Made by a program: the position numbers and the translations under genes. Source: Bifidobacterium sp. WK012_4_13 (GTDB lineage: Bacteria; Actinomycetota; Actinomycetes; Actinomycetales; Bifidobacteriaceae). From it: DNA of 42,795 nt. The notes under the pieces were generated by a model. The model saw only the letters and a program-made list of their open reading frames with translations. It was not told where the DNA came from and searched no databases. This document shows positions 7,592 through 15,456 of this stretch, in pieces. The DNA is taken from NCBI RefSeq assembly GCF_041080835.1, contig NZ_CP129684.1:1-42795 (forward strand). Reading direction: 5' to 3'. How positions within the stretch are numbered: the stretch's first letter is position 1; every line of letters begins with the position of its first letter.

Positions 7592-8974
7592 TTAGAGTCC
7601 TGGATCACTGCCACCAATGTTTCCTTCGTCGCTGCCACTACTGGGCACACTCCACGAAGGGGCTGCACTGCTGCCATTCTTGGAAGTTCCTGACGTGCTG
7701 GATCCTGATGTGCTGCCGGTTGAATGCCGGCGTGTAGTGGATCCCGACGAATCAGAAGAACGATGATACGAGTTCGAGGACGAAGACGGGGAACCCGAAG
7801 ATCCCGACGCAGCCTGAGCCGCAGCCTGAGCGGCGGCAGCAGCCTTGTCGGCGGCCGCCTTGTCAGCCGCAGCCTTCGCAGCCACGCTATCGTTCACGCC
7901 CTTCACCGGAGCGGCCAGCGTCGCCTGAGCATCCCGATACTTCTTGGGATCCTTCACGCCCTTGTCCGCAAGCACCTTGTTCGCCGCGTCTAGCGACTTC
8001 TTCAACGTCTCGCGAGTCTTGTTGTCGGCAACCTTGCCGTGCGACGAGTCCAACGTGCCCTGAGCGGCCTTCACCGCCTTCGCCAGCGAAGACTTCGCAT
8101 CCGCAAGCGACTTCGCATCACGCGACGCCACCACCACACGAGCAGCCCTAACAATGGCACTTGTGTCGGATTGTATGGCTGAGGCATTTGTGGCGAGACG
8201 TTCGGCTTGGCCGGTGAGCTGGGTGGTGGTGAGACTGGACGTGCAGGAGACGGTGAGCTGGTCGGCCATGCTGGTCTGAACTTTTTGAAGCGTGGTGAGG
8301 GTCGATGGGGTGGTGAGTTGGGTGGGTTGGATGCCTTTGAGTTCGTGCGCCGTGGCGAGACTCTTTGCACGGGCGGTGATGGCTTGTTCCTGACTGGTGA
8401 GTGCCGACTGGCACGATTGGAGTGCCTTGCCGTGCTGTGCGCTGTGCCATGCCTGCATGCAGCCTGCGGCGGCAGCTACAAGAATGAGCGCGCCTGCGAG
8501 GATGCAGGCGGCTTTGATGAACATGATGCGGCTGATGGCCGGCAGTCGTCTGACTGATGTTGGCGCCGGCCCGTCATCGTTCATGCTCACGGGATCAAGC
8601 TGCTGGGTGGGTGCTTCGTTGATGGGCTGCGTCACCTCGTCGGAGACGGGTAGTGGCTCGACCGCCGTTTCAGGTTCAGGTTCAGGCTTTGGCTCCCGTT
8701 CGGTGGCCGGCTGTAGGGCCGTCGTGGCGATGCCGTCCGGCTCCTGGGTGTCAACGAGGGAACCGTCAGGACGGACGACGAAGTGATGCTGCCCGTCCGA
8801 TTCCAGGACGTTGAGTGCATGATCCTCTTTGAGTGTGGCGGCGTCGCGGACGAGGATCGTAAGTATTGCCGAACGCGCTGCCTGCGCGTCCTGTTCGCGG
8901 ATCTTGCGTCGTTGCCCGTTGACGGTGAGCGTGGCCGAACCGTCATCGTAGATGGCCGCCGTGCACTGGATCAT
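7592..8974 (-). CDS. Ala/Ser-rich single-pass membrane protein of the T4SS block (paralogue of 23615-24667)
   Basis: This 460-residue protein has a cytoplasmic N-terminal domain (1-80) with a DGSATL/DGQHHF pattern, a Pro/Glu-rich linker with repeated PEPEPE, one membrane helix at about 148-172, and an extracytoplasmic helical region. That region contains a block (VAS-RDAKSL-DAKSSL through KVADNKTRETL) shared almost word for word with the protein at 23615-24667. The tail is an Ala/Lys then Ser/Gly-rich low-complexity stretch suited to spanning the cell wall. It is the last gene of the minus-strand transfer block, 12 bases after the VirB8-like gene, so it is likely a structural or cell-wall-spanning component of the secretion apparatus. 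No firm family name. Confidence 0.62.
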   Translation of the reverse strand: MIQCTAAIYDDGSATLTVNGQRRKIREQDAQAARSAILTILVRDAATLKEDHALNVLESDGQHHFVVRPDGSLVDTQEPDGIATTALQPATEREPKPEPEPETAVEPLPVSDEVTQPINEAPTQQLDPVSMNDDGPAPTSVRRLPAISRIMFIKAACILAGALILVAAAAGCMQAWHSAQHGKALQSCQSALTSQEQAITARAKSLATAHELKGIQPTQLTTPSTLTTLQKVQTSMADQLTVSCTSSLTTTQLTGQAERLATNASAIQSDTSAIVRAARVVVASRDAKSLADAKSSLAKAVKAAQGTLDSSHGKVADNKTRETLKKSLDAANKVLADKGVKDPKKYRDAQATLAAPVKGVNDSVAAKAAADKAAADKAAAAAQAAAQAASGSSGSPSSSSNSYHRSSDSSGSTTRRHSTGSTSGSSTSGTSKNGSSAAPSWSVPSSGSDEGNIGGSDPGL

Positions 8975-8986
8975 GATATTGAGTCC

Positions 8987-9667
8987 TTACTGCTGTTGGG
9001 TTTCGTTGACCAGATCGTCAGGGATGCGGAAGCTGAGCTGGTCTGCCGTGGGGTTGACTACCTTGGTCACCAGATCGCTTTTCTCATCGACGGTGACTGT
9101 CCAGGTGTCCTTTTCCTCATCGAACTGCACATCTTTCCCGTTCTTATCCGTATACCAGGGTTGGATGGAGGCAGTCACCGTGATGGTATAGGTACGATCC
9201 GGTTTCTTGCCGGTGACGTTCTGCACCGCCCAGGTGGTGTAGGCGGTTTCGCCGCTGGGTTGGATGCCTGCCGTATGCGCCTTGGCGAACACGGTGTCCC
9301 ACAGCGAGATATACGACGATGCGGCCTGCTTGCTCATACCGGCGCTTTCCAAGGTGGTTGCATCGGGCTTGGTGACGGCATCGTTCAGCTTGCTGTATGT
9401 GGTTGCAATGGTGGCCACGACGCTGGTCGCTTTGTAGACCACGGCGTCGGGCACGTTCGTATAGCTGTCATCCTCGCCACCCTTGCCACCGTCGCCGGCC
9501 CCCGTCGATGATGATGCACTGTAGCCGAAGGCTTTGTTGGCGATGGCTGCCTGCTGTTCACGATTGCGGTTCACGGCGCCGACAATGGCGAACGTGCAGC
9601 CCACGATGATGGCCAATACGACTGCCGCCGCGACCCCGATTATTGTCCACTTCTTCTTGTTGCTCAT
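8987..9667 (-). CDS. VirB8/TcpC-like conjugation protein
   Basis: This 226-residue protein has a short positively charged N-terminus, one membrane helix at about 8-31, a Gly/Ser-rich linker and a C-terminal domain (about 75-226). That domain ends in several beta strands (YTITVTASIQPWYTD, DTWTVTVDEKSD), the arrangement of VirB8/TcpC/TrbF-type NTF2-like domains that assemble around the transfer channel outside the membrane. It lies between the cell-wall hydrolase and the Ala/Ser-rich membrane protein, the usual place for a VirB8-like gene. The ATG follows a repeated AAGGAGA ribosome site. Assignment rests on size, topology and context, not on a diagnostic residue. Confidence 0.6.
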   Translation of the reverse strand: MSNKKKWTIIGVAAAVVLAIIVGCTFAIVGAVNRNREQQAAIANKAFGYSASSSTGAGDGGKGGEDDSYTNVPDAVVYKATSVVATIATTYSKLNDAVTKPDATTLESAGMSKQAASSYISLWDTVFAKAHTAGIQPSGETAYTTWAVQNVTGKKPDRTYTITVTASIQPWYTDKNGKDVQFDEEKDTWTVTVDEKSDLVTKVVNPTADQLSFRIPDDLVNETQQQ

Positions 9668-9695
9668 AATGTTTTCTCCTTCTCCTTCTTCTTCT

Positions 9696-11198
9696 TTAAT
9701 ACCAGTGGGGGCTACGGGACTGCCACTTCTCCCATGCTGCGCATGGTGTCCCGTAGTCAGGTCGTGACTTAATGTAGCCCAGACCCCACTTGACCTGGGT
9801 CACCCCGTTGGTCTTCCAGTCAGAGCCGGACGAGGCCATCTTGCTGCCCGGCAGCGCCTGGGGAATGCCATAGGCGCCGCTGGAAGCGTTCTCCGCATCG
9901 ACGCGCCAGCCTGATTCGTGATCCCACAGCTGCACCAGGCAGTTGTATTGGGTGTCATCGTTCAACGCGCTCTTTGCGTAGCTTTTCGCGTCCGTTCCCG
10001 TGCCGCCGGCGGAGCCGGAAGCACTGCGGCCGAGTGGATTGTGCTTGATCACGGCCTGCCCGGAGGCCACATATGAGGCGAGCTGGCTGGTGGTGGGGTT
10101 GGTCTGGAAGTATTTGCCGCCTCCATAGTTCTCGATGAGCACGGATCCATCAGAGACCTGCGCGATGTAGCCGACGTGCCCGTAGGGGCCGCCGCTGGCG
10201 CCGAGAATGGCGACGCCGGCCGGTATGGAGATGATGTCGCCAGCGGAGGGCGTCGTGGTGACGTTCCATCCGGATAGATTGCCGGCGAGGCCCCATTGGC
10301 CGCCGTTGCCGCCCAGGGGAGTGAGCTGCGCCCACTTGTATTTCCAGGGTGCGGCGGTGACGCCGGCATCACGGTTGATTCGCCAGGCCACGAAGTCGGT
10401 GCAGTTGCCGTACTCGTAGCCCAGGGGAGACGTTCCGTCGTTGTAATGGCCCTTGTATGGGTAGTCGTCTGTGATCGGATAGTTCGCGCTGCTGGTCTGC
10501 GTATTCTGGTCGTTCGCGGCTCCTGGAAGCCAGGAGAACAGTGAGGTGATCAATGTGATCACGGCCATGAGAATCACGATGCCCATGATGAGCGGCAGCG
10601 ACATGGAGCTGACGGCCGCAGCGACCGCCGTGGCCGCACGGGTAGCCAGGGCAACGGCCTGCCTGGTGATGTTGGCTGTCGTTCGTGCGGCCGCCTGGGC
10701 CGTCTTCCTGGCCGCTTTTGCTGTGGCTTTGCGGGCCGTGGATTGCGTTGCCTTGCGCGCTGTGCGCTGGGCAACCTTCCTGGCCGCCACGCTGGCCGCC
10801 TTTCGTGTGGCCAGCGTGGCGGTCTTGCGCACCGTGGTCGCCGTCGATCGAGCCGCCCAGACGGTGGTCTTGCGGGCTACCATCGCCCCTGCTTTCACGC
10901 CGGTGCGTGCGAAGCGTTTCGCCCCCGTTTGCAGGAGCTGTTTCGACTTGTCGCCTAGGCGCTCGTTCATGTCGCGCTGATCGCGTCCGGTCAGGGTCGG
11001 CGTCGTGGAACGAATGCCGCTGCTCAGCTTGGACAACAGCCTGCTCTTCTTGCGCCGTTCGTTCCTCACGATGGATTGTGCGCCGCGACGGCGGCCCAGG
11101 GCAGCGCCTTCCCTATGGAAGTTCATGCTGCCCTTGCGTGATTTCACGTTGGGTTGGCCGAACCTTACCATGCCGGCCTGGTGTGTCCTGGCTTTCAT
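9696..11198 (-). CDS. T4SS cell-wall hydrolase: membrane protein with CHAP and lytic-transglycosylase-like domains
   Basis: This 500-residue protein should open the peptidoglycan locally for the mating channel. The N-terminal about 170 residues are Arg/Lys/Ala-rich (many AARKA-type repeats). A membrane helix at about 200-224 follows, then a CHAP amidase/peptidase domain (about 240-385) with catalytic Cys in YGNCTDF and His in GHVGYI. The C-terminus (about 405-500) is lysozyme-like, with LWDHESGW (candidate catalytic Glu), SSGAYGIPQ and WGLGYIKSR. Paired hydrolase domains are typical of Gram-positive conjugation systems (Orf14/TcpG type). Its ATG shares one base with the VirB4 stop (TGATG), indicating translational coupling. 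Confidence 0.85.
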   Translation of the reverse strand: MKARTHQAGMVRFGQPNVKSRKGSMNFHREGAALGRRRGAQSIVRNERRKKSRLLSKLSSGIRSTTPTLTGRDQRDMNERLGDKSKQLLQTGAKRFARTGVKAGAMVARKTTVWAARSTATTVRKTATLATRKAASVAARKVAQRTARKATQSTARKATAKAARKTAQAAARTTANITRQAVALATRAATAVAAAVSSMSLPLIMGIVILMAVITLITSLFSWLPGAANDQNTQTSSANYPITDDYPYKGHYNDGTSPLGYEYGNCTDFVAWRINRDAGVTAAPWKYKWAQLTPLGGNGGQWGLAGNLSGWNVTTTPSAGDIISIPAGVAILGASGGPYGHVGYIAQVSDGSVLIENYGGGKYFQTNPTTSQLASYVASGQAVIKHNPLGRSASGSAGGTGTDAKSYAKSALNDDTQYNCLVQLWDHESGWRVDAENASSGAYGIPQALPGSKMASSGSDWKTNGVTQVKWGLGYIKSRPDYGTPCAAWEKWQSRSPHWY

Positions 11199-13714
11199 CA
11201 GGACTCGCTTTCACCGAACTTGGTGGAGAACAGCCGGTACAGGCCGCTCGTGGTGGGAATGCGCCCATCGACGGGCACGGTGGCGCTGCCACAGCGGATC
11301 AGGCCGCATCCTGCCGGAATGTTGGTGAAGCTGCGCCGCTGCTCGTCACTGAAATGCAGCAGGTCGCACAGGGTGTCGGCATCGGTCGCGTTCTGCTTCA
11401 ACAGGTACAGGAAGTTCGAGTTGGCGAGCATGAGCCGAGCGTCATCGTTGGAAAGCAGCTCATCGATGTTCTGCGTGATGCCGGTGGGGATCAGCCCCCA
11501 TTTGCGGGCACGCTTGTACAGGCTACGGAAGTATTCGCTGCTGAACCTGTTTGAGAACAGCAGGTGGAACTCATCGATGTAGAGCCAGGTGCGACGGCCA
11601 CGCTTTCGGTTGTAGGCCGTGCGACGCCAGATCTGGTCGAGCACCACCATCATGCCGAACGTCTTCAACTCGTTGCCCAGAGACGAAATGTCCCAGGATA
11701 CGAGCCGGTTGTCCACCTGCACGTTGGTCTCATGGGCGAACAGGTTCAGCGAGCCGTTCGTGTACAGGTCCAACGCTCCTGCCAGCTCGTGGCCTTCCGC
11801 TGACTCTGAGTCCTCCAAAGACTTCTGCAAGTCCAGCAAGGTCGGCTGCACCATCGGCACGCCATCATGGGCTGCGGCCGCATGGGTGCGGTACAGCTTG
11901 ACGGCACACCGGTCGATGAGCGACTTCTGGGCTGCGGTCAGCCCCTCCTTGCCGCCCACCAGGGCTGAGATCATCTGGAGGATGAAGTCGGCCTTCTCGT
12001 GGATGGCGTCACCGTCTGCCATGCCGGACTCCAAGCTAATGTCCATCGGATTGACGGTATCCGTGGATCCGGCGTGAATCTGTATGGTGGTGCCGCCATA
12101 CGCCTTGATGAGCGGCGCATACTCACGTTCCGGGTCGATGATGATAATGTCATCGTCCGGCCGGGAGAGAAACACGTTCGTGATCTCCATCTTGCCGGAC
12201 TGGCTCTTGCCTGATCCGGTGGTGCCCAGGATGAACCCGTTGCCGTTCATCTCCTGGGTACGATCCGCGAGAATCACGTTGCCGGACTGCGAGTTGATCC
12301 CATACCAGTTGCCGTGCGGGGCCAGCAGCTCCTGCGTAGTGAAGGGGATGATCACGGCCGTGCTCGCGGTGGTCATGGTGCGTCTCATCGGCAGTGCGCG
12401 CACGCCAAGCGGCAGTTCGGTGCTGATCCCGTCAAGCGTCATGAACGTGGCGCGTTCCGCCTGGCAGGAATGCTTGCGGATCGCGGTCATCACCTCTTCG
12501 GTCACCTGGTCGCAGTCCTCCTTGGTGGTGCCGGTGATGCCGATGATGAGCACGGTGCTGAGGATCTTCTGATTCGACTGCTCCAATTCCTCACGCAACT
12601 GGGTGGCCTCGTCCAGACCCTCGGTGAGCCGGTGAGGGATCATGGTCTCGTCATAGTGCGCCCTGCGAGCCTTCTTCTGCTCGGTCATGACCTGCATCTC
12701 GAACTCGGCTATCTGACGGTTGAGCATGCCCATGCCGTCAGCCTGATCGAACGGCTCGATATGCAGGCTGATGTTCAGATCGCTCTTGATCGCCGTGAGA
12801 TCCCCGATGAGACTGTCAGAAAGCCAACGCGGGTAGTCACGCACCCACAGCACCGTGTGATGGGATGAACCCGAACCGTTCATCAGCTCACAGCCCTTGC
12901 CGTCAGCATCGAGCTTGATGGCCCAGGGGGCGATGTAATCCTTCGTGTGCATGGACTTGCGGGCTGCGGCGAAATCATCCTCCGTGAACGACGGCACCTC
13001 GCCGGGACGCATCAGATGCGATAGCAGCGCGAGCCGCTGCGTACGGTCAAGCCGTTCGACACGGCAGCCATCCATGGCGCTCAGCATGCCCTGGATCTCC
13101 CCATAGGCGCGGCTCAGCGCTGCGGAAGCCTTCTCCGCATCGCTTTCACGAACCGTCACCGTCAGATACTTTTCGGTGACCACGCTTTTCCCACTGCCGG
13201 AACGCAGCTTGTTCGTGGCGATCCTGTTGAAGTCCTCGCGCCATGCATCGAACCGGTCGCCGGTCAATGGCTTCTGCACCAGGTCGGTCACGTCAGCCTC
13301 ATCGAGCACGCGGTTGATGACATTCTCCTGGATCCTGGTGCCGGAGCCGAAACTGTTAATAAACTTGGCCCACTGATCTACCAGAGCCTCCTTCGTGTCC
13401 TGCGCCGACGCCACATAGTTGATGTCGGACATGCTCATCGTGATCGACCATTCATCCTCTCCCAGGTAGGCCATCCCGTCAGGCTTCATCGCCCTGTACG
13501 CAATGACGTCGCCCGTGCGCTTGGGGGCAGCCGACCACACGCCACGGCTCACGTCATCGTAGCCGGTGACGTGGCGGATATGACCCTTGGCTGAAAGATG
13601 GGTGTCAGCGTTCTTTGAGGTTTTCCTTCTCCTTCTTTTTATCCTGCTTCTGCTCTCTTCTGCTTCGCTGATCTGCTGGGCGGCCTGCGTCCATCCCTCG
13701 GTATTCGTCTGCAT
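11198..13714 (-). CDS. virB4: VirB4-family conjugation ATPase
   Basis: This 838-residue ATPase powers assembly and substrate transfer in type IV secretion. Walker A (GTTGSGKS) lies at about residues 497-504 and Walker B (IIIIDPE) at about 518-524. Downstream are RTWLYIDEFH and GITQNIDELL, typical of VirB4 C-terminal motor domains. The N-terminus is highly basic. The ATG at 13714 has AAAGG about 9 bases upstream, which makes the gene overlap the end of the PrgI gene by 110 bases in another frame; an alternative start would have to be well inside the conserved region. It ends in a one-base overlap with the hydrolase gene. Confidence 0.92.
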   Translation of the reverse strand: MQTNTEGWTQAAQQISEAEESRSRIKRRRRKTSKNADTHLSAKGHIRHVTGYDDVSRGVWSAAPKRTGDVIAYRAMKPDGMAYLGEDEWSITMSMSDINYVASAQDTKEALVDQWAKFINSFGSGTRIQENVINRVLDEADVTDLVQKPLTGDRFDAWREDFNRIATNKLRSGSGKSVVTEKYLTVTVRESDAEKASAALSRAYGEIQGMLSAMDGCRVERLDRTQRLALLSHLMRPGEVPSFTEDDFAAARKSMHTKDYIAPWAIKLDADGKGCELMNGSGSSHHTVLWVRDYPRWLSDSLIGDLTAIKSDLNISLHIEPFDQADGMGMLNRQIAEFEMQVMTEQKKARRAHYDETMIPHRLTEGLDEATQLREELEQSNQKILSTVLIIGITGTTKEDCDQVTEEVMTAIRKHSCQAERATFMTLDGISTELPLGVRALPMRRTMTTASTAVIIPFTTQELLAPHGNWYGINSQSGNVILADRTQEMNGNGFILGTTGSGKSQSGKMEITNVFLSRPDDDIIIIDPEREYAPLIKAYGGTTIQIHAGSTDTVNPMDISLESGMADGDAIHEKADFILQMISALVGGKEGLTAAQKSLIDRCAVKLYRTHAAAAHDGVPMVQPTLLDLQKSLEDSESAEGHELAGALDLYTNGSLNLFAHETNVQVDNRLVSWDISSLGNELKTFGMMVVLDQIWRRTAYNRKRGRRTWLYIDEFHLLFSNRFSSEYFRSLYKRARKWGLIPTGITQNIDELLSNDDARLMLANSNFLYLLKQNATDADTLCDLLHFSDEQRRSFTNIPAGCGLIRCGSATVPVDGRIPTTSGLYRLFSTKFGESES

Positions 13715-14027
13715 AAGTAATGACCTTTCGTGATGCGTAATGATTGATGACATAGCCGATGTACTGTTCGGGCTTCAATCCCTTGGGACGCCACCATCCC
13801 CAGGCAGCAATGGGAATGAGTATGGGGAACAGGAGATACATCGCCATGTTGGTGGCCGACGACCAGGATGCGCCATTCGCGTGCAGCGTGAAGGCCGCAG
13901 CGGCATAGGCGCCGCCACCGACCAGCACGGCGACGGCGGCCGCGCCAAGCTGACGCCAGCTCATGCCAAACATGACCTTCGCCTCATAGGCGCGAACGTC
14001 TTTATAGACTTGTACTTCCAATGCCAT
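13605..14027 (-). CDS. PrgI-family membrane protein of the T4SS
   Basis: This 140-residue protein has two membrane helices (about 27-48 and 63-80) close to the N-terminus and a charged cytoplasmic tail of Lys/Glu/Arg. The start (VQVYKDVRAYEAKVMFGMSWRQL region) and the WWRPKGLKPEQYI stretch after the second helix match PrgI-family proteins, which are VirB3-like partners of VirB4 in Gram-positive systems. The gene lies directly before virB4, as expected, and its last 110 bases overlap virB4. It starts three bases after the VirB6-like stop. Confidence 0.8.
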   Translation of the reverse strand: MALEVQVYKDVRAYEAKVMFGMSWRQLGAAAVAVLVGGGAYAAAAFTLHANGASWSSATNMAMYLLFPILIPIAAWGWWRPKGLKPEQYIGYVINHYASRKVITYADEYRGMDAGRPADQRSRREQKQDKKKEKENLKER

Positions 14028-14030
14028 GCG

Positions 14031-14867
14031 TCATCCTTCCCCGACAATGGCTTTTGCGAGGCTGTTCGAGCCAATAACGACCAGCGCCAAGATGATGGGA
14101 GCCACGAACAGGTTCCCGAAGTTCTTCATGATAAAGTCCATCGGATCGCTGCCGGCCTTCACGGCACTGGTCACCCACCCGTTGATCAGTGCCTGGTAGA
14201 GCTTGATCCCCGCTATGAGCATGACGCCCTGTAGGGTGATCGTCGCATAGCGTTTGAGATAGCCAATGCCGATCTGCTTGGTGTCCTCATGGGCCAGGAA
14301 AGCAAGAGGAAGACTGCTGAAAGCGGTCATCAGATCAAGCTGGATGAAACGCCAGAAGATCATCACCGTAGGCAGCACGCCAACGACGTTGGCGATGAGC
14401 CAGGGGAACAGCACGATCATCAGCATGGCAGCCTGAGCGCCCCAGTTGGCAGAGTCGATGGAGTCCTTCATCGCATTGCCCAGATTGGCGGTGGCAGTCG
14501 TGCCAGAGCCAATCTGGATGTTGCTGCCACTCTTTGCCAGTGAGACGCCGATATTGTCAATGCCTTGCAGCAGCGCCCCACTGATCTTGAGCACCGCCAG
14601 CACCAGGCACGCCTTGATCATGACCGCTGCGACCAGGCGCACGCTCAGCATCTTGTCACCGTCCGCACGGGTGGTGGCCTGTTGCAGCATGAGCATGAGC
14701 ATGACGCTCAATACCAGGGCGGTAATGGGCTTGACGGCCACGTTCTGGAATGTGGTCATCGCGTTGTACATCGTGGCGTTGTAGTCCGATGGCAGCTTGA
14801 GCAGATTCTTCGTATCAGCATTGCCACTGCTGATCGCGTTGAGCATGGCTACAATCCACTGATCCAT
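14031..14867 (-). CDS. VirB6/TrbL-like polytopic membrane protein
   Basis: This 278-residue protein has about five to six membrane helices (for example around 46-65, 78-100, 145-170, 185-200, 210-230 and 250-270) and a short soluble N-terminus. This topology, and its position between the VirB2-like and PrgI genes, fit the VirB6/TrbL-type inner channel component. It carries no catalytic motif. The next gene begins three bases after its stop, so the genes are tightly coupled. Confidence 0.72.
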   Translation of the reverse strand: MDQWIVAMLNAISSGNADTKNLLKLPSDYNATMYNAMTTFQNVAVKPITALVLSVMLMLMLQQATTRADGDKMLSVRLVAAVMIKACLVLAVLKISGALLQGIDNIGVSLAKSGSNIQIGSGTTATANLGNAMKDSIDSANWGAQAAMLMIVLFPWLIANVVGVLPTVMIFWRFIQLDLMTAFSSLPLAFLAHEDTKQIGIGYLKRYATITLQGVMLIAGIKLYQALINGWVTSAVKAGSDPMDFIMKNFGNLFVAPIILALVVIGSNSLAKAIVGEG

Positions 14868-14874
14868 AGCGGCC

Positions 14875-15075
14875 TCACACCTGGATGTTCAGGAACAGCT
14901 GTGCTGCGGCGATGATGAGGCCGCCGCCCACGACCTGCCAGATGCCCGACTGAATCTGTGGCCCCTGATGGTCGCGGAGCGCAAGCCCCATGACGATGGC
15001 TCCCCAAACGAGCCACAGTCCGCCGCCAACGGTGACGAATGTTTTTATCAGGGAGAGAATTGTCTGAATGGTCAT
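14875..15075 (-). CDS. small two-helix membrane protein (VirB2/pilin-like)
   Basis: This 66-residue protein consists almost entirely of two membrane helices (about 12-32 and 44-62) joined by a charged loop (LRDHQGP). Size, topology and the first position of the VirB2-VirB6-PrgI-VirB4 gene order match the small VirB2-like subunit of Gram-positive conjugation loci. The ATG has GGAGAAAGG upstream. It is the promoter-proximal gene of this cluster and diverges from the winged-helix gene at 15148. Confidence 0.68.
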   Translation of the reverse strand: MTIQTILSLIKTFVTVGGGLWLVWGAIVMGLALRDHQGPQIQSGIWQVVGGGLIIAAAQLFLNIQV

Positions 15076-15102
15076 TGTTTTGCCTTTCTCCGGTCATTAA
15101 TA

Positions 15103-15141
15103 ATTATATAACATCATTTTATGTATTTATAGTTTTATACT
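15103..15141. promoter_or_regulatory. AT-rich divergent promoter between T4SS cluster and winged-helix gene
   Basis: The 72-base gap is far richer in A+T than its surroundings. On the minus strand TATAAT (15108 to 15103) can serve the VirB2-like gene. On the plus strand TATACT (15136-15141) sits exactly six bases before the GTG at 15148. No clear -35 element is visible for either. The regulator encoded next door is a natural candidate to act here. Confidence 0.5.
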
Positions 15142-15147
15142 AGAATC

Positions 15148-15456
15148 GTGTCCATGAGATCTAATGACCCGGCCGATGCACTGCACGCAGTCCTGAATAT
15201 GCGCCGCTACCTGCTGCTGAGACGCATAGCAGGGGATCCGTCCGGAAGCTGCAAGATCTCACAGCTTCAGGCCAGCCTCCCCGAACAGTCACCGACAGGC
15301 ATCTACCGAGACTGCCTCGCGCTCGAACGCGCAGGGCTACTGCGCCCCACGGGAGGAATACCACGCCGCGCGCACGTCGAATCGTCATGGGAGCTTGCAA
15401 CCGACGTGCAGGAGCTACTGACGGCACTGGCAGAGTCCTTCCCGAAGCGTTCATGA
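15148..15456 (+). CDS. winged-helix DNA-binding regulator (probably leaderless)
   Basis: This protein of about 100 residues has the layout of a small winged-helix repressor: helices over 10-30 (ALHAVLNMRRYLLLRRIAG), a helix-turn-helix about 35-62 (KISQLQASLPEQSPTGIYRDCLALERAGLL) and a wing (RPTGGIPRRAHVESSWEL). A TATACT -10 box six bases before GTG 15148 and the lack of a ribosome site imply a leaderless message starting at this GTG or at the ATG two codons on. It is the only plus-strand gene inside the transfer block and lies between the two T4SS clusters, so it probably regulates conjugation. Its end overlaps the virD4 stop by six bases on the opposite strand. Confidence 0.7.
   Translation: MSMRSNDPADALHAVLNMRRYLLLRRIAGDPSGSCKISQLQASLPEQSPTGIYRDCLALERAGLLRPTGGIPRRAHVESSWELATDVQELLTALAESFPKRS

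Noticed and set aside
10685..11554. Plus-strand frame opposite the cell-wall hydrolase and VirB4 end
   Set aside because: Shadow of two well-supported genes; Cys/Trp/Arg-rich composition typical of antisense frames.
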